Positions 34,560-45,495 of a stretch of 64,000 nucleotides of DNA are shown here, piece by piece (position 1 is the first letter of the stretch; each line of letters begins with the position of its first letter). Origin of the DNA: Actinoplanes missouriensis 431 (GTDB lineage: Bacteria > Actinomycetota > Actinomycetes > Mycobacteriales > Micromonosporaceae). Location of the stretch: the NCBI RefSeq assembly GCF_000284295.1, contig NC_017093.1, forward strand, positions 1,364,001-1,428,000, given 5' to 3'. Below the pieces are notes generated by a model that had not been told where the DNA came from, ran no database searches, and saw only the letters and a program-made list of their open reading frames with translations. The position numbers were made by a program, and so were the translations under genes.

Positions 34560-35966
34560 TCAGAGACGCCCGCGAGCTGCGGAAAGGCGGGCGAGCGTGC
34601 GCTCCCGGCCGAGTGCTTCGAGCGACTCGAACAGCGGCAGGCCGATCGTCCGGCCGGTGGCCGCGACCCGTACCGGCGCCTGGGTCTTTCCCAATTTGAG
34701 ACCTCGCGCCTCACCGACCTGCTCGAGCGCGGCCTTGAGCGGCTCGGCCGACCAGTCGGTCAGGGCGCCGAAGGCGGCCGCGGTCGCGTCCAGAATGTCC
34801 GCCGCACCCTCCTTCATGGCCTTCGCCCAGGATGCGTCGTCATGGACCGGCTCGTCCAGGAAGAGGAAGTCGACGTAGTCGACGATCTCGGAGAGCACCG
34901 CGATCCGGGTCTGCGCGAGCGGGGCGATCGCCGCGAAGACCTCGGCGTCGAACGCGTCCGGCGACCACGGCGGCGCGGCGATGGTGTCGGTGCCGGTCAG
35001 CCACGGCGCGCAGACCTGGGTGAACTCGTCCGGGGTGAGCGCCCGGATGTACTCGCCGTTGAACGCGCGCAGTTTCTTGATGTCGAAGAAGGCCGGGGCG
35101 TGGTTCACGTCCTCGATCCGGTACTCCTCCTCGACCACCGACCACGGGACGATCTCCCGGTCGCCGGTGGGCGCCCAGCCGAGCAGCATCAGGTAGTTGC
35201 GCATCGCGGCGGCGAGGTAACCCTCGTCCCGGTACGACTCCAGGGCCACCTTGTCGCGGCGCTTCGACAGTTTCTGCCGCTTCTCGTTGACGATCACCGG
35301 CACGTGGCCCCAGACCGGCGGCGTGGCGCCCAGCGCCTCCCAGAGCAGCTGCTGCTTCGGCGTGTTCGGCAGGTGCTCCTCGGCGCGGAACACGTGCGTG
35401 ATGCCCATGCTCATGTCGTCCACGACGTTGGCCAGCAGGAACACCGCCGAGCCGTCGCTGCGGGCGATGACGAAGTCCTCGATCAGCTTGTTCTCGAAGG
35501 TGGGCTTGCCGCGGACCAGGTCGACGACCACCGTCTCGCCCTCGTCCGGCGTGCGGAACCGCAGCGCGCGGCCCTCGCCCGGACCCAGCGCCCGGTCGCG
35601 GCAGAAGCCGTCGTAACCGGTGTGCGTGTTGCCGGTGCGGGCGATCACGTCCTCGCGCTTGCAGTCGCAGTAGTAGGCCTTCGCCTCGCCGTAGAGCCGG
35701 GTCGCGGCGGCGGTGTGGTCGGCGGCGTAGGACGACTGGTAGTAGGGCCCCTCGTACGTCCCGCGCTCGATGCCGATCCAATCCAGCGCCGAGATGATGC
35801 CCTCGGTCCACTCGGGCCGGTTGCGGGCGGCGTCGGTGTCCTCGATCCGCAGCACGAAGACACCGTCGTGCTGGCGCGCGTAGATCCAGTTCTGCAGCGC
35901 GGATCGGGCGCCGCCCACGTGGAACATGCCGGTCGGTGAGGGAGCGAAACGTACTCGAACAGTCAC
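34560..35966 (-). CDS. gltX: Glutamyl-tRNA synthetase
   Basis: About 468 residues. [19 protein letters not shown] carries the HIGH-type site, KLSKRRD the KMSKS-type site (near 245), and YYCDCKRED part of a zinc-binding loop. Start GTG 35966 puts the Rossmann strand at residue 3. It charges tRNA-Glu, supplying translation and tetrapyrrole synthesis, and in actinobacteria often also misacylates tRNA-Gln for GatCAB. Confidence 0.95.
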   Translation of the reverse strand: MTVRVRFAPSPTGMFHVGGARSALQNWIYARQHDGVFVLRIEDTDAARNRPEWTEGIISALDWIGIERGTYEGPYYQSSYAADHTAAATRLYGEAKAYYCDCKREDVIARTGNTHTGYDGFCRDRALGPGEGRALRFRTPDEGETVVVDLVRGKPTFENKLIEDFVIARSDGSAVFLLANVVDDMSMGITHVFRAEEHLPNTPKQQLLWEALGATPPVWGHVPVIVNEKRQKLSKRRDKVALESYRDEGYLAAAMRNYLMLLGWAPTGDREIVPWSVVEEEYRIEDVNHAPAFFDIKKLRAFNGEYIRALTPDEFTQVCAPWLTGTDTIAAPPWSPDAFDAEVFAAIAPLAQTRIAVLSEIVDYVDFLFLDEPVHDDASWAKAMKEGAADILDATAAAFGALTDWSAEPLKAALEQVGEARGLKLGKTQAPVRVAATGRTIGLPLFESLEALGRERTLARLSAARGRL

Positions 35967-36130
35967 GACCCCCACCCTACCGAGAGCTTTCGGGTACGGG
36001 TGCGCGGCTCACACAGGCGCATCGACGGGTCCCGCCCGTACCGCGCGGCCACCTGCCGGCCCGAGGCCGTCCGGCGTCTTTCGCTACGGGTGCAACTCAA
36101 GCTTCCTCCGCCGGCCGTGACGGCCCGATC

Positions 36131-36191
36131 AGACCGTGACAGCGGCTCAGACCGTGACAGCGGCTCAGACTGTGACAGCGGCTCAGACCGT
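36131..36191. repeat. 18-bp tandem repeat spanning the chemoreceptor stop codon
   Basis: AGACCGTGACAGCGGCTC at 36131 and 36149, AGACTGTGACAGCGGCTC at 36167, then a partial copy inside the gene. Read on the minus strand, each unit ends ...GTCTGA in the gene frame, so the array is a row of in-frame TGA codons. Confidence 0.88.
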
Positions 36192-38303
36192 GAACCGGCC
36201 GACCAGCCCGGTGAGCCGCTGCGCGGTCGCGGTCAGCTCGGCGGCCGCCTGATGCGCGTCCGCCACCGAGCGCCTGGTGCCCTCCATCGCGCCGCTGACC
36301 GTACCGATGCCGTCCGCGATGTCCCGGCTGCCCCCGGCCGCCTCGGCGATGTTGCGGGCCATCTCAGCGGTCGTGGCGGCCTGTTCCTCGACCGCCGCCG
36401 CGATCGCCGTCTGATAGTCGTTCACCTGAGCGATCCGCGCTGAGATCGCGTCGATCGCGGTGACCGCGCGGGCGGTGTCCGCCTCGATCGCCGCGACCCG
36501 GGCGGTCACGTCCTCGGTGGCCCGCGCGGTCTCCTGCGCCAGCTCCTTGACCTCGCCGGCGACCACCGCGAACCCCTTGCCGGTCTCGCCGGCCCGGGCC
36601 GCCTCGATCGTCGCGTTCAGGGCCAGCAGGTTGGTCTGCTCGGCGATGTTGGCGATCAGCTTGACCACCTCGCTGATCGCGGCGGTCGAGGTACGCAGCT
36701 CGCTGATCACGTCCGCCGCGGCGGCGGTCAGCCCGACACCGTCCCGGCCGGCCTGCGCGGCCTCCTGGGCGTTGTGCGAGATCTCGCCGATCGACGTGCC
36801 CATCTCCTCGGCGCCGGCCGCCACCGTCTGCACGACGTGCGAGACCGTGTCCGCCGAGGAGCTCACCGTGCCGGCCCGCTCGGCGGCCGTGTCCGAGGCG
36901 CTGGCCAGCTCGCCGCCGGTCGCCGCGACCCGCTGGGCGGTGCCGCTCACCTCCGCGGAGGCGCCGGTCACCTCCTGCATGACGGTGCGCAGCTCGGTGA
37001 CGGCGGTGTTCAGCGCGGTGGCCGCCTCGCCGATCTCGTCGCGGCCCTGGTCGTCGGCCCGGACGGTCAGGTCCCGGCCGGCGAGCCGGGTCAGCGCCGC
37101 GGTGAGCCGGCCCAGGCGGCCGGAGAGCCGGGCGGCCTGGAAGTACGCGACCACCGCGCCGGCCAGCGCCAGCAGCACCGCGGCGATCACGAAGGCGGTC
37201 AGCATGGTGCTGCGGCCGTCGCGGACCACGGCCACCGTGCTCTCCGCGTCCGCGTCGTACCCGCCGACCGCGACCGCCCACTGGTACGGCGCGTAGTACG
37301 CCACCGTCGTGGTGGTCGCTCCGGCCGCCGCCCCGGCCGCGCCGGGCAGCTGGTAGGTGGTCCGCCAGGTGGCGCCGTCGTCCAGCTCCGGCGCCTTGGT
37401 GACGATCTCCTCGACGTACGTGGTCCCGTTCGCGTCGGTGGCGTCCAGGATGGTGGTGCCGGCGACCCCCTCCAGGCTGGAGGCGATCACCCGGCCCTTG
37501 TCGGCGGTGAGCGTGCTGAAGACCGAGACCCAGCCGTTCTCCCCGACCTGCTGCTCGGAGATCGCCGTGGTGAGGTTCTTCAGGGCGCTCTCCTGCGGCA
37601 CGCCGACGAAGAGCGCGCCCACCACGTCACCCGACGCGTCCTTGATCGGGTCGTACGCGGTGATGTACCAGGTGTCGACCACCTGGGCCACGCCCCGGTA
37701 CGACTTGCCGGCCTTGATCGCGGCGGCGACCGCGTTCGGGTTGCCGTCCGCCCCGGTGGCCGGGATGTAGGTGCCGATCGCCCGCTTGCCGGTGGTGCCC
37801 TTGACCGTGGTGGCGACCCGCAGCAGGTCGCCGGCGGTGTTCATCCGCTGGAACATCGTGACCGCGCCGCCGACCAGCTCCTCCACGTCGTCGACGAACG
37901 GGGTGGTCCTGCCCGGGTCGGTGTTCTGCCCGAGCCAGCGGCCGTCCACCGTGACCCGGGGCAGGGTCACCGTGGATTTCTCCTGGTTCACCTGGTTGGT
38001 CGCGGTCCAGGTGGTGGTCCGGGACGAGAGCGTGACGCCGCCGCGCTGGTCGAGGAGCCCGTTGGCGCTGGTCATCCCGACGTCCACGCCGTGCTGGACC
38101 TCGTCGCCGACGGTGCTGACCAGGGTCGTCACCGAGGACGTGGTGCGGTCCAGCTCGGCCACGTTCTGCTCGAGCACCTCGTCCTGGGTGCGGTCCGCGA
38201 ACCGGCTGCTCTGCCAGGCGCCCACGCCCACCAGGACGAGCGCGGTGACCAGGACACTGCCCAGGCCGAGGATCAGGAGTTGTTGGAGCATGCGCAGCCG
38301 CAT
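36183..38303 (-). CDS. Methyl-accepting chemotaxis protein (Cache sensor)
   Basis: 706 residues. Membrane segment 1 (about 8-28), a large extracytoplasmic double-Cache-type domain (about 40-350, with [20 protein letters not shown] and WAVAVGGY), membrane segment 2 (about 366-388), HAMP, then the signalling hairpin with [19 protein letters not shown] at the tip. Methylation-helix Glu/Gln pairs are present. It would signal to a CheA-CheW array; flagellated spores of Actinoplanes would use it. The start ATG 38303 is taken; ATG 38291 is also possible. Confidence 0.92.
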   Translation of the reverse strand: MRLRMLQQLLILGLGSVLVTALVLVGVGAWQSSRFADRTQDEVLEQNVAELDRTTSSVTTLVSTVGDEVQHGVDVGMTSANGLLDQRGGVTLSSRTTTWTATNQVNQEKSTVTLPRVTVDGRWLGQNTDPGRTTPFVDDVEELVGGAVTMFQRMNTAGDLLRVATTVKGTTGKRAIGTYIPATGADGNPNAVAAAIKAGKSYRGVAQVVDTWYITAYDPIKDASGDVVGALFVGVPQESALKNLTTAISEQQVGENGWVSVFSTLTADKGRVIASSLEGVAGTTILDATDANGTTYVEEIVTKAPELDDGATWRTTYQLPGAAGAAAGATTTTVAYYAPYQWAVAVGGYDADAESTVAVVRDGRSTMLTAFVIAAVLLALAGAVVAYFQAARLSGRLGRLTAALTRLAGRDLTVRADDQGRDEIGEAATALNTAVTELRTVMQEVTGASAEVSGTAQRVAATGGELASASDTAAERAGTVSSSADTVSHVVQTVAAGAEEMGTSIGEISHNAQEAAQAGRDGVGLTAAAADVISELRTSTAAISEVVKLIANIAEQTNLLALNATIEAARAGETGKGFAVVAGEVKELAQETARATEDVTARVAAIEADTARAVTAIDAISARIAQVNDYQTAIAAAVEEQAATTAEMARNIAEAAGGSRDIADGIGTVSGAMEGTRRSVADAHQAAAELTATAQRLTGLVGRFTV

Positions 38304-38338
38304 AACCCCCAGATCGGCACTCCGGGGCCGAAGACTGA

Positions 38339-38370
38339 GGCGGCCCGCCGCAAAAATGCGACGGGCCGCC
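38339..38370 (-). terminator. aceE terminator hairpin
   Basis: GGCGGCCCG pairs with CGGGCCGCC; an inner GCA-AAAA-TGC extends the stem. It is 17 nt after the aceE stop and 36 nt before the chemoreceptor start. Confidence 0.75.
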
Positions 38371-38386
38371 CCTTTCCGGTTCTTAC

Positions 38387-41125
38387 CTAGCTGTCGCCGC
38401 CGGTCTCGCCCACCGGAGCGGCGTTGACGTCGTCGATGGCGTACTTACGGGCGGCCTCGGCCGGCACGTGCTTCGCCACCTGGCCGCGCAGCGCCAGCTC
38501 GCGCAGCGTGGCCACCGCGACCGACTCGCCGTCCACGTGGAAGTGGCGGCGCAGGGCGTGCCGGGTGTCGCTCATGCCGAAGCCGTCGGTGCCGAGCGAG
38601 GTGTACCCGTTCGGAACCCAGCGGCTGATCAGGTCCGGCACCGCGCGCATCCAGTCGCTGACCGCGACCGACGGGCCCTCGACGCCCTCCAGCTTCTGCT
38701 GGATGTACGGCTTGCGGGGCTCGTCGCCCGCGTGGAGCAGATTGTGCTCCTCGGCCTCGATGGCGTCCCGGCGCAGCTCGGTCCAGGAGGTGACCGACCA
38801 GACGTCGGCGCTCACGCCCCAGTCCTGGGCGAGCAGCTCCTGCGCCTTGAGCGCCCAGCGCATGCCGGTGCCGGAGGCGAGCAGCTGCGCCTTCGGGCCG
38901 TTCGTCGCGGGGCCCTCGTTGAACCGGTAGATGCCCTTGAGCAGGCCTTCCACGTCGACACCCTCGGGCTCGGCGGGCTGGATCGCCGGCTCGTTGTAGA
39001 TGGTGAGGTAGTAGAAGATGTTCTCCTGCTTCTCGCCGTACATCCGGTGCAGGCCGTTCTCGACGATGTGCGCGATCTCGAACGCGAACGCCGGGTCGTA
39101 CGCCACCACGGCCGGGTTGGTCGCCGCGATCAGCAGCGAGTGCCCGTCCTCGTGCTGCAGGCCCTCACCGTTGAGCGTGGTCCGCCCGGCGGTCGCGCCG
39201 AGCAGGAAGCCGCGGGTCATCTGGTCGGCGGCCGCCCAGAGCTCGTCGGCGGTCCGCTGGAAGCCGAACATCGAGTAGAAGATGTACAGCGGGATCATCG
39301 GCTCGTCGTGCGTCGCGTACGACGTGCCGGCCGCGATGAAGCTCGCGGTCGACCCGGCCTCGTTGATGCCCTCGTGCAGGATCTGGCCGTTCGTCGCCTC
39401 CTTGTAGGACAGGAACAGCTCCCGGTCCACGGAGGTGTAGGTCTGGCCGTGCGGCGAGTAGATCTTCTTGGTCGGGAAGAGCGAGTCCATGCCGAACGTG
39501 CGGGCCTCGTCCGGGATGATCGGCACCCACCGGGCGCCGAACTCCTTGTCCTTCATGAGGTCCTTGAGCAGGCGGACGAACGCCATCGTGGTGGCGACCT
39601 TCTGCTTGCCGCTGCCCCGCTTGATGTCGCCGAACGCCTTCGACTCCGGGATCGCCAGCGACTTGTGCTTGGTCCGCCGGCTGGGGATCGATCCGCCCAG
39701 GTCACGACGCCGCTGCATCATGTACTCGAACTCGTCGGACTTCTCGCCGGGGTGGTAGTACGGCGGGAGGTACGGGTTCTCCTCGAGCTGCTTGTCGCTG
39801 ATGTCGAGGTAGAGGCGGTCCCGGAAGCCCTTGAGGTCTTCCAGGGTCAGCTTCTTCATCTGGTGCGTGGCGTTGCGGGCCTCGAAGTGCGAGCCCAGCG
39901 TCCAGCCCTTGATCGTCTTGGCGAGGATCACGGTCGGCTGGCCGGTGTGCTCGGTGGCCGCCTTGTACGCCGCGTAGAGCTTGCGGTAGTCGTGGCCGCC
40001 GCGCTTGAGGTTCCACACCTCGTCGTCGGTCATGTTCTCGACGAGCTTGCGGGTCCGCGGGTCACGGCCGAAGAAGTGCTCTCGGACGTACGCCCCGGAC
40101 TCGCCCTTGTAGGTCTGGTAGTCGCCGTCCGGCGTCGCGTTCATCAGGTTGACGAGCGCGCCGTCGGTGTCGGCGGCGAGCAGCGAGTCCCACTCGCGGC
40201 CCCAGACGACCTTGATGACGTTCCAGCCGGCGCCGCGGAAGAAGGCCTCCAGCTCCTGGATGACCTTGCCGTTGCCGCGGACCGGGCCGTCCAGGCGCTG
40301 CAGGTTGCAGTTCACCACGAAGGTGAGGTTGTCCAGCTCCTCGCGGGCGGCCAGGCCGATCGCGCCGAGCGACTCGACCTCGTCCATCTCGCCGTCGCCG
40401 AGGAACGCCCAGACGTGCTGCTGGCTGGTGTCCTTGATGCCCCGGTTGTGCAGGTACCGGTTGTACCGCGCCTGGTAGATCGCGTTCAGCGGGCCGAGAC
40501 CCATGCTGACCGTCGGGAACTCCCAGAAGTTCGGCATGAGGCGCGGGTGCGGGTACGACGGGAGGCCGCCACCCGGGTGCGACAGCTCCTGGCGGAAACC
40601 GTCCAGCTGGTGGGTGGTGAGGCGACCCTCGAGGTACGCCCGCGCGTACATGCCGGGGGAGGCGTGACCCTGGAAGAAGATGTGGTCGCCGCCGCCCGGG
40701 TGGTCCTTGCCCCGGAAGAAGTGGTTCATGCCCACCTCGTAGAGGCTGGCGCTCGACGCGTACGTCGAGATGTGCCCGCCGACGCCGATCTCCGGGCGCT
40801 GCGCCCGGTGCACCAGCATCGCCGCGTTCCACCGAATGTACGCCCGGATCCGACGCTCGACGAACTCGTCACCGGGGAACCAGGGCTCACGCTCCGGCGG
40901 GATGGTGTTGATGTAGTCGGTGGACGTCAGTGGCGGAACGCCGACCTGTCGCTCCCGGGCACGCTCCAGCAGGCGCAACATCACATAACGGGCTCTTTTC
41001 GCGCCGCGCTCGTCGATGACTCCGTTGAGCGACTCGACCCACTCGTTGGTTTCCTCGGGGTCGATGTCGGGAAGCTGGCTCGGCAGGCCATCGCTGATCA
41101 CCGGGCGCTTTCGCTCCGTGGCCAC
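38387..41125 (-). CDS. aceE: Pyruvate dehydrogenase E1 component, homodimeric type
   Basis: 912 residues. The thiamine-diphosphate motif begins [15 protein letters not shown] and ends with NCNLQRLDG (near 245-280). Further E1 blocks are [17 protein letters not shown] near the N-terminus and QHEDGHSLL in the pyrimidine domain. It decarboxylates pyruvate and acetylates lipoyl groups of E2. Start GTG 41125 has AAGAGGA upstream. Single gene; E2 and E3 are elsewhere, as usual in actinobacteria. Confidence 0.96.
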   Translation of the reverse strand: MATERKRPVISDGLPSQLPDIDPEETNEWVESLNGVIDERGAKRARYVMLRLLERARERQVGVPPLTSTDYINTIPPEREPWFPGDEFVERRIRAYIRWNAAMLVHRAQRPEIGVGGHISTYASSASLYEVGMNHFFRGKDHPGGGDHIFFQGHASPGMYARAYLEGRLTTHQLDGFRQELSHPGGGLPSYPHPRLMPNFWEFPTVSMGLGPLNAIYQARYNRYLHNRGIKDTSQQHVWAFLGDGEMDEVESLGAIGLAAREELDNLTFVVNCNLQRLDGPVRGNGKVIQELEAFFRGAGWNVIKVVWGREWDSLLAADTDGALVNLMNATPDGDYQTYKGESGAYVREHFFGRDPRTRKLVENMTDDEVWNLKRGGHDYRKLYAAYKAATEHTGQPTVILAKTIKGWTLGSHFEARNATHQMKKLTLEDLKGFRDRLYLDISDKQLEENPYLPPYYHPGEKSDEFEYMMQRRRDLGGSIPSRRTKHKSLAIPESKAFGDIKRGSGKQKVATTMAFVRLLKDLMKDKEFGARWVPIIPDEARTFGMDSLFPTKKIYSPHGQTYTSVDRELFLSYKEATNGQILHEGINEAGSTASFIAAGTSYATHDEPMIPLYIFYSMFGFQRTADELWAAADQMTRGFLLGATAGRTTLNGEGLQHEDGHSLLIAATNPAVVAYDPAFAFEIAHIVENGLHRMYGEKQENIFYYLTIYNEPAIQPAEPEGVDVEGLLKGIYRFNEGPATNGPKAQLLASGTGMRWALKAQELLAQDWGVSADVWSVTSWTELRRDAIEAEEHNLLHAGDEPRKPYIQQKLEGVEGPSVAVSDWMRAVPDLISRWVPNGYTSLGTDGFGMSDTRHALRRHFHVDGESVAVATLRELALRGQVAKHVPAEAARKYAIDDVNAAPVGETGGDS

Positions 41126-41344
41126 AGGCAATCCTCTTGGTTGAGTGTCGTTTACACCGGGCGACCTAGGTGGCGAATCGCTCGGTCAGGAACTCCATCC
41201 TGCCCCCTTTCGGTGGGCAGCGTCACGCCTACCCGACGTGTCAGCGATACGCGACACATGTACTGACCAGTAACATTCTGGTGACCGGTGTCGGTGATCA
41301 GTGTCGCCGTGAGGATGGTTTTCGCCACCGCCGGGCTGCTCAAC

Positions 41345-41749
41345 TCAGCCGGGCAGGAAGGAGAAACGGACCTGCCGGATCGGGTTGTCGCCGTTCGGGT
41401 CGACCAGGCAGATCGACTGCCAGGTGCCCAGGGCGATCCGGCCGGCGATGACCGGCAGAGTGGCGTACGGCGGGATCCACGCGGGCAGCACGTGGTCGCG
41501 CCCGTGCCCCCGCGAGCCGTGCCGGTGCTGCCACTTGTCCTCGGCCGGCAGCAGGTCGTCGATCGCGGTCAGCAGATCGTCGTCCGAGCCCGCGCCGGTC
41601 TCGATGATCGCCAGGCCGGCCGTGGCGTGCGGCACGAAGACGTGCAGCAGGCCGTCCTGCTCGGACGCGACGAACCGCTCCGCCTCCGCGGTGATGTCGT
41701 GCACCACGGGGGAGTTGCCGGTCCGTACGGTGATCGTTTCGCTGCGCAT
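41345..41749 (-). CDS. YjbQ/UPF0047 family protein
   Basis: 134 residues, one domain. VFVPHATAGLAIIETGAG and LPAEDKWQHRHGSRGHGRDH contain the clustered His of this family, and LGTWQSICLVDPNG closes it. E. coli YjbQ has weak thiamin-phosphate synthase activity in vivo, but the true role is not settled. Start ATG 41749 gives the standard length; the frame stays open further upstream without support. Confidence 0.85.
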   Translation of the reverse strand: MRSETITVRTGNSPVVHDITAEAERFVASEQDGLLHVFVPHATAGLAIIETGAGSDDDLLTAIDDLLPAEDKWQHRHGSRGHGRDHVLPAWIPPYATLPVIAGRIALGTWQSICLVDPNGDNPIRQVRFSFLPG

Positions 41750-41799
41750 GGTCCATATATATCGGCCTTCTGCATTGGCAGGGTCACCGTGGGTCGGGA

Positions 41800-44040
41800 A
41801 TGCTGAATCGCGTGACCACCCCGCAAAACCTCGACGAGCGGTTCCGCGATGCGGTCTCGGCCCTGCGGTCACCGGAGAGCCGGCGCGATCCCGGCGACCC
41901 GGTCCGTGACGGCAGCACCCTGACCGGCGCCCGCACCCGGGAACTCTTCGACGCCCAGCTCACCGCCCGCCACCTCGACCTCGCCGCCCGCTGGCTGCGC
42001 AGTTTCAACGAGGGCTTCACCACCACCGGCTCGTCCGGCCACGAGGGCAACGCCGCGGTCGCGGCGGCGCTGCGCGGCGACGATCCGGCGTTCCTGCATC
42101 ACCGATCGGCGGCTTTCTATTGTGTACGGGCCGCGGACCGGGCCGGGGCGACTGGGAGCGACCCGGGCCGGCGGCTCGAGGACGCCGCCCGCGACGTGCT
42201 GCGCGGGGTGGTCGCGTCGGTCCGTGACCCGGCCACCGGCGGGCGCGACAAACTCTTCGGCAACCCCGAGTTGCACCTGCTGCCCGCCATCTCCACGCCC
42301 GGCGGCCACCTGCCCCGGGCGGCCGGCCTGGCGCGGTCGCTCAGCCGGGCCGTCACGGCGCCCTGGCCCTCCGACGCGATAGTGGTCGCCTCGTTCGGCG
42401 ACGCCGGCGCCAGCGGACCGGCCGCGGCCGCCGCGCTGGAGATGGCCGGCCGGGCCGGCGCCGAGGGCAAACCGGTGCCGCTGCTGCTGATCTGCGAGGA
42501 CAACGGTCCGGACGCGACGGATCCGGACGGCTGGCCGGCGGCCCTGCTGCGCGGCCGTCCCGGCGTGCGGTACAGCTTCGCCGACGGGTGCGACCTCGCC
42601 GCCGCCCACGACGCGGCGGTGGAGGCGGCCGGGTTCGTGCGCGCCGAGCGCCGGCCCGCCGTGCTCAGGCTCGCCACCGTCCACCTGCTCGGGCAGGCCG
42701 GCGACCCGGACCCCGCCCCGGAGGACCCCCGCGACCCGCTGATCGGCACCGCCCGGCTGCTGGTCGAGGCCGGGCTGCTCGGCCCGGACGACGTGATCAC
42801 CCGGTACGACGAGGTCGGCTGGCAGGTCCGCAAGGCCGCCGAGGAGGTCCTCGGCGAACCCAAGCTCGCCTCGATCGGCGAGATCGTCGCGTCGCTCGCC
42901 CCGCGCCGCCCGCTGCGAGTGGCACACGCCGTCGCCGAGGCCGCCGAACGCGCCGCCGGTCCGGGCGCGGCCGCCCGGGCGCAGGTCTTCGGCGGGCAGC
43001 TGCCCGAGCACGCCGGGCCGCTCACCCTCGCGCAGACCCTCAACGCAGGCCTCACCGAGGCGCTCGCGGCCGATCCGACGCTGCTGGTGTTCGGCCCGGG
43101 CGTCACCGGCGGCGGCCCGCACGGCGTCACCACCGGGCTGCGCGAGCGCGGCGGCGACCGGGTGCTGGACACCCCGCCGGACGCCACCACGGTGCTCGGG
43201 CTGGCCCTCGGCGCCGGCACGGCCGGTCTGATCCCGGTGCCCGAGATCACCGGGCTGGCCGCCCTGCACACCGCCGCCGAGCAACTGCGGGTCGAGGCGG
43301 CCGGCATGTCGCTGCTCTCCTCGGGGTCGTACCGCAACCCGATGGTGCTGCGGGTCCCCGGTCTGGCCCAGCCGCTCGGGCTCGGCGGGCACCTCGCCAA
43401 CGACAACTCGGTCGCGATGCTGCGCGACATCCCGGGGATCGTGGTGGCGGTGCCGGCCCGCGCCGCCGACGCGGCCCCGATGCTGCGCACCTGCCTGGCC
43501 GCGGCGGCCGTCGACGGGACGGTCAGCGTCTTCCTCGAGCCGGCCGCCCTCTACCAGACGAGGGACCTCTATCAACAAGGCGACAGCGAGTGGACGGCGG
43601 CGTACCCGGAGCCGTCGAGCTGGGCCGGCGAGCACGTCCCGATCGGTCGTGCGCGCATCTACGGGCTCGGCACCGCGCAGGATCTGACCATCGTCACGTA
43701 CGGCAACGGGGTGCGAATGTCGCTCCGTGTCGCTGCCCAGTTAGCCGCGGACGGGTACGGTTCCCGGGTGGTCGATCTGCGCTGGCTCTCCCCGCTCCCC
43801 GTCGCTGACCTGGTGAGGGAGGCATCCGTCACGGGCCGGGTGCTGATCGTCGACGAGACACGCCGCTCCGGCGGGGTCGGTGAGGGCGTCCTGGCCGCTC
43901 TGGTGGACGGGGCTTTTGTCGGCTCCGTGCGCCGGGTGGCGGCCGCCGACGCCCCGGTTCCGCTGGGTCCGGCTGCCGAGCAGGTTCTGGTGGGAGAGGA
44001 TGCCATCACACAGGGTGCCCACGCACTGCTGGCGCGGTAA
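41800..44040 (+). CDS. Thiamine-diphosphate-dependent E1 alpha-beta fusion (2-oxoacid dehydrogenase-like)
   Basis: 746 residues: an E1-alpha-like half (about 1-330) and a transketolase-type E1-beta half (about 400-746). The alpha half has SSGHEGNAAVAAALRGDD and the ThDP motif SFGDAGASG...CEDNG, in which the canonical GDG is GDA. The beta half has LGLALGAGTAG, GLGGHLANDNSVAMLR and VTYGNGVRMS...VVDLRWLSPLP as in E1-beta. Actinobacteria carry such fused E1 proteins; the substrate (pyruvate, branched 2-oxoacids or another) is unsettled. It is divergent from the YjbQ gene with 50 nt between starts. Confidence 0.82.
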   Translation: MLNRVTTPQNLDERFRDAVSALRSPESRRDPGDPVRDGSTLTGARTRELFDAQLTARHLDLAARWLRSFNEGFTTTGSSGHEGNAAVAAALRGDDPAFLHHRSAAFYCVRAADRAGATGSDPGRRLEDAARDVLRGVVASVRDPATGGRDKLFGNPELHLLPAISTPGGHLPRAAGLARSLSRAVTAPWPSDAIVVASFGDAGASGPAAAAALEMAGRAGAEGKPVPLLLICEDNGPDATDPDGWPAALLRGRPGVRYSFADGCDLAAAHDAAVEAAGFVRAERRPAVLRLATVHLLGQAGDPDPAPEDPRDPLIGTARLLVEAGLLGPDDVITRYDEVGWQVRKAAEEVLGEPKLASIGEIVASLAPRRPLRVAHAVAEAAERAAGPGAAARAQVFGGQLPEHAGPLTLAQTLNAGLTEALAADPTLLVFGPGVTGGGPHGVTTGLRERGGDRVLDTPPDATTVLGLALGAGTAGLIPVPEITGLAALHTAAEQLRVEAAGMSLLSSGSYRNPMVLRVPGLAQPLGLGGHLANDNSVAMLRDIPGIVVAVPARAADAAPMLRTCLAAAAVDGTVSVFLEPAALYQTRDLYQQGDSEWTAAYPEPSSWAGEHVPIGRARIYGLGTAQDLTIVTYGNGVRMSLRVAAQLAADGYGSRVVDLRWLSPLPVADLVREASVTGRVLIVDETRRSGGVGEGVLAALVDGAFVGSVRRVAAADAPVPLGPAAEQVLVGEDAITQGAHALLAR

Positions 44041-44139
44041 ATTGCCACACACCCGGTGCGCCACTTGCGCACCGGGCCCGGAGTGTGTGGACTACCCCAA
44101 AGGTTCCGGGGATTTTTCACGGCTAGGAGGATTTGGACA

Positions 44140-44571
44140 GTGAGCGCGACCGCGGGTCAGGCCGACGGCGTACGCAGCCTGGCGGACCGGTTCGGCTTCG
44201 AGCCGAACATGGTGGTCATGGAGATGGGTTACGACGACGACGTCGACGAGGATCTCCGTGATGCCCTGACCGAACGCGTCGGAGATTTGGTCGACGAGGA
44301 CACCGACGAGGTGGTCGACGCGGTGCTGCTGTGGTACCGCGACGGCGACGGTGACCTCTTCGAACTGCTTACCGATGCACTCGGCCCACTCGCCGACAAC
44401 GGCGTGGTGTGGCTGCTGACCCCCAAGGCCGGCCGTGATGGACACGTCGAACCCAGCGAGATCAGCGAGTCCGCACCGACCGCCGGTCTGCAGCAGACGT
44501 CGACGTTGAACGCCGGCAAAGACTGGACGGGCGCACGTCTCGTCTCACCGCGGGGCGCCAAGAAGAAGTAG
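44140..44571 (+). CDS. DUF3052 family protein
   Basis: 143 residues from GTG 44140 with AGGAGG 9 nt upstream. An acidic segment (YDDDVDEDLRDAL, DLVDEDTDEVVDAVLLWYRDG) is followed by WLLTPKAGRDGHVEPSEI and a basic tail ending SPRGAKKK; this is the DUF3052 pattern, conserved beside aceE and ahpE in actinobacteria. Function unknown. It is followed by ahpE after 66 nt. Confidence 0.85.
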   Translation: MSATAGQADGVRSLADRFGFEPNMVVMEMGYDDDVDEDLRDALTERVGDLVDEDTDEVVDAVLLWYRDGDGDLFELLTDALGPLADNGVVWLLTPKAGRDGHVEPSEISESAPTAGLQQTSTLNAGKDWTGARLVSPRGAKKK

Positions 44572-44637
44572 CTCGCTGCCACCCCTCACACGAGGTCGGC
44601 GCCCGACGGGGCGCCGGCCCTGGTTAGGCTGGGCACC

Positions 44638-45111
44638 ATGCCGATCGTGGTGGGCCAGCCGGCGCCGGACTTCACCCTCAAGGATCAGAACAACCAGGAC
44701 GTGCGGCTCTCCGACTTCCGCGGCCGCAAGGCAGTCCTTCTGATCTTCTATCCGCTGGCGTTCAGCCGTCGCTGCCACGGCGAGCTCACCGAGGTGCAGG
44801 AGAACCTGCCGGCGTACGCGAACGACACGGTCCAGGTGCTCACCGTGAGCGTCGACTCGATCTACAGCCACAAGGTCTGGGCCGAGCAGGAGGGCTTCGG
44901 CTTCCCCCTGCTGGCCGACTTCTGGCCACACGGCGAGGTGGCCGCCGCCTACGGCGTCCTCGACGAAACCCGAGGCTTCGCCAACCGGGGAACGTTCCTG
45001 GTGGACACCGCAGGCGTGATCCGCTTCGCCGAGATGAACGGTCCGGGCGAGGCCCGCGACCAGTCCGCATGGCGGGCAGCCCTGGCGGCCCTGGAGGAGC
45101 CGGCAGGGTAG
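44638..45111 (+). CDS. ahpE: One-Cys peroxiredoxin AhpE
   Basis: 157 residues. Peroxidatic Cys lies in FYPLAFSRRCHGELTEV; Ser takes the place of the common Thr in the PxxxTxxC motif. FPLLADFWPHGEVAAAYGV and GFANRGTFLVD closely match mycobacterial AhpE. Only one Cys is present, so it needs an external thiol. It reduces hydroperoxides and peroxynitrite. The tRNA gene begins 27 nt after the stop. Confidence 0.92.
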   Translation: MPIVVGQPAPDFTLKDQNNQDVRLSDFRGRKAVLLIFYPLAFSRRCHGELTEVQENLPAYANDTVQVLTVSVDSIYSHKVWAEQEGFGFPLLADFWPHGEVAAAYGVLDETRGFANRGTFLVDTAGVIRFAEMNGPGEARDQSAWRAALAALEEPAG

Positions 45112-45138
45112 GATGACCACTCCGGTCCCACCGGGTCC

Positions 45139-45210
45139 GGGCGCGTAGCTCAGTGGGAGAGCACTCGCCTTACAAGCGAGGGGTCGTAGGTTCGAAACCT
45201 ACCGCGCCCA
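45139..45210 (+). tRNA. tRNA-Val (UAC anticodon)
   Basis: 72-nt cloverleaf: acceptor GGGCGCG/CGCGCCC, D arm GCTC...GAGC, anticodon stem CTCGC/GCGAG with loop CTTACAA (anticodon TAC, reads GUA), T arm GTAGG-TTCGAAA-CCTAC, discriminator A. CCA is not encoded. Confidence 0.97.
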
Positions 45211-45219
45211 CGCGAGTCG

Positions 45220-45256
45220 GAGCCCCCTGTCCGCGGGAAGCGCGGACCGGGGGCTC
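45220..45256 (+). terminator. tRNA-Val terminator hairpin
   Basis: GAGCCCCC-t-GTCCGCG pairs with CGCGGAC-c-GGGGGCTC around GGAAG: 15 bp with one mismatch, 9 nt after the tRNA. A second hairpin (45269-45289, TCCGGGGGC-CGA-GCCCCCGGA) follows. Confidence 0.8.
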
Positions 45257-45430
45257 GCGTCATTCTGCTCCGGGGGCCGAGCCCCCGGACGCCCCACGGT
45301 GCGGCCCGCCGGCGGCTCGGTCCGTAGGCGGCTCGGTCCGCCGGCGGCTTGGCGAGTCCCTTGCTCGGGATCGCGGGCGCTCTTAGTCATCGCGGGGCAC
45401 CTCATCGGGGTGATCAGATGCGTGGGCTGC

Positions 45431-45495
45431 GGCTCACGGTGGGCTCGTGTCCGGGTGGCGGTGGTGGCTCACGGTGGGCTCGTGTCCGGGTGGCG
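45431..45495. repeat. 35-bp tandem repeat (1.8 copies)
   Basis: The unit starts GGCTCACGGTGGGCTCGTGT. The copies start at 45431 and 45466 and agree over about 30 bp. It is in non-coding DNA. Confidence 0.88.

Noticed and set aside
38468..41266. 932-codon open frame antisense to aceE
   Set aside because: Shadow of a highly G+C-biased gene; composition is Arg/Val/Gly-rich and there is no ribosome site. aceE is certain on the other strand.
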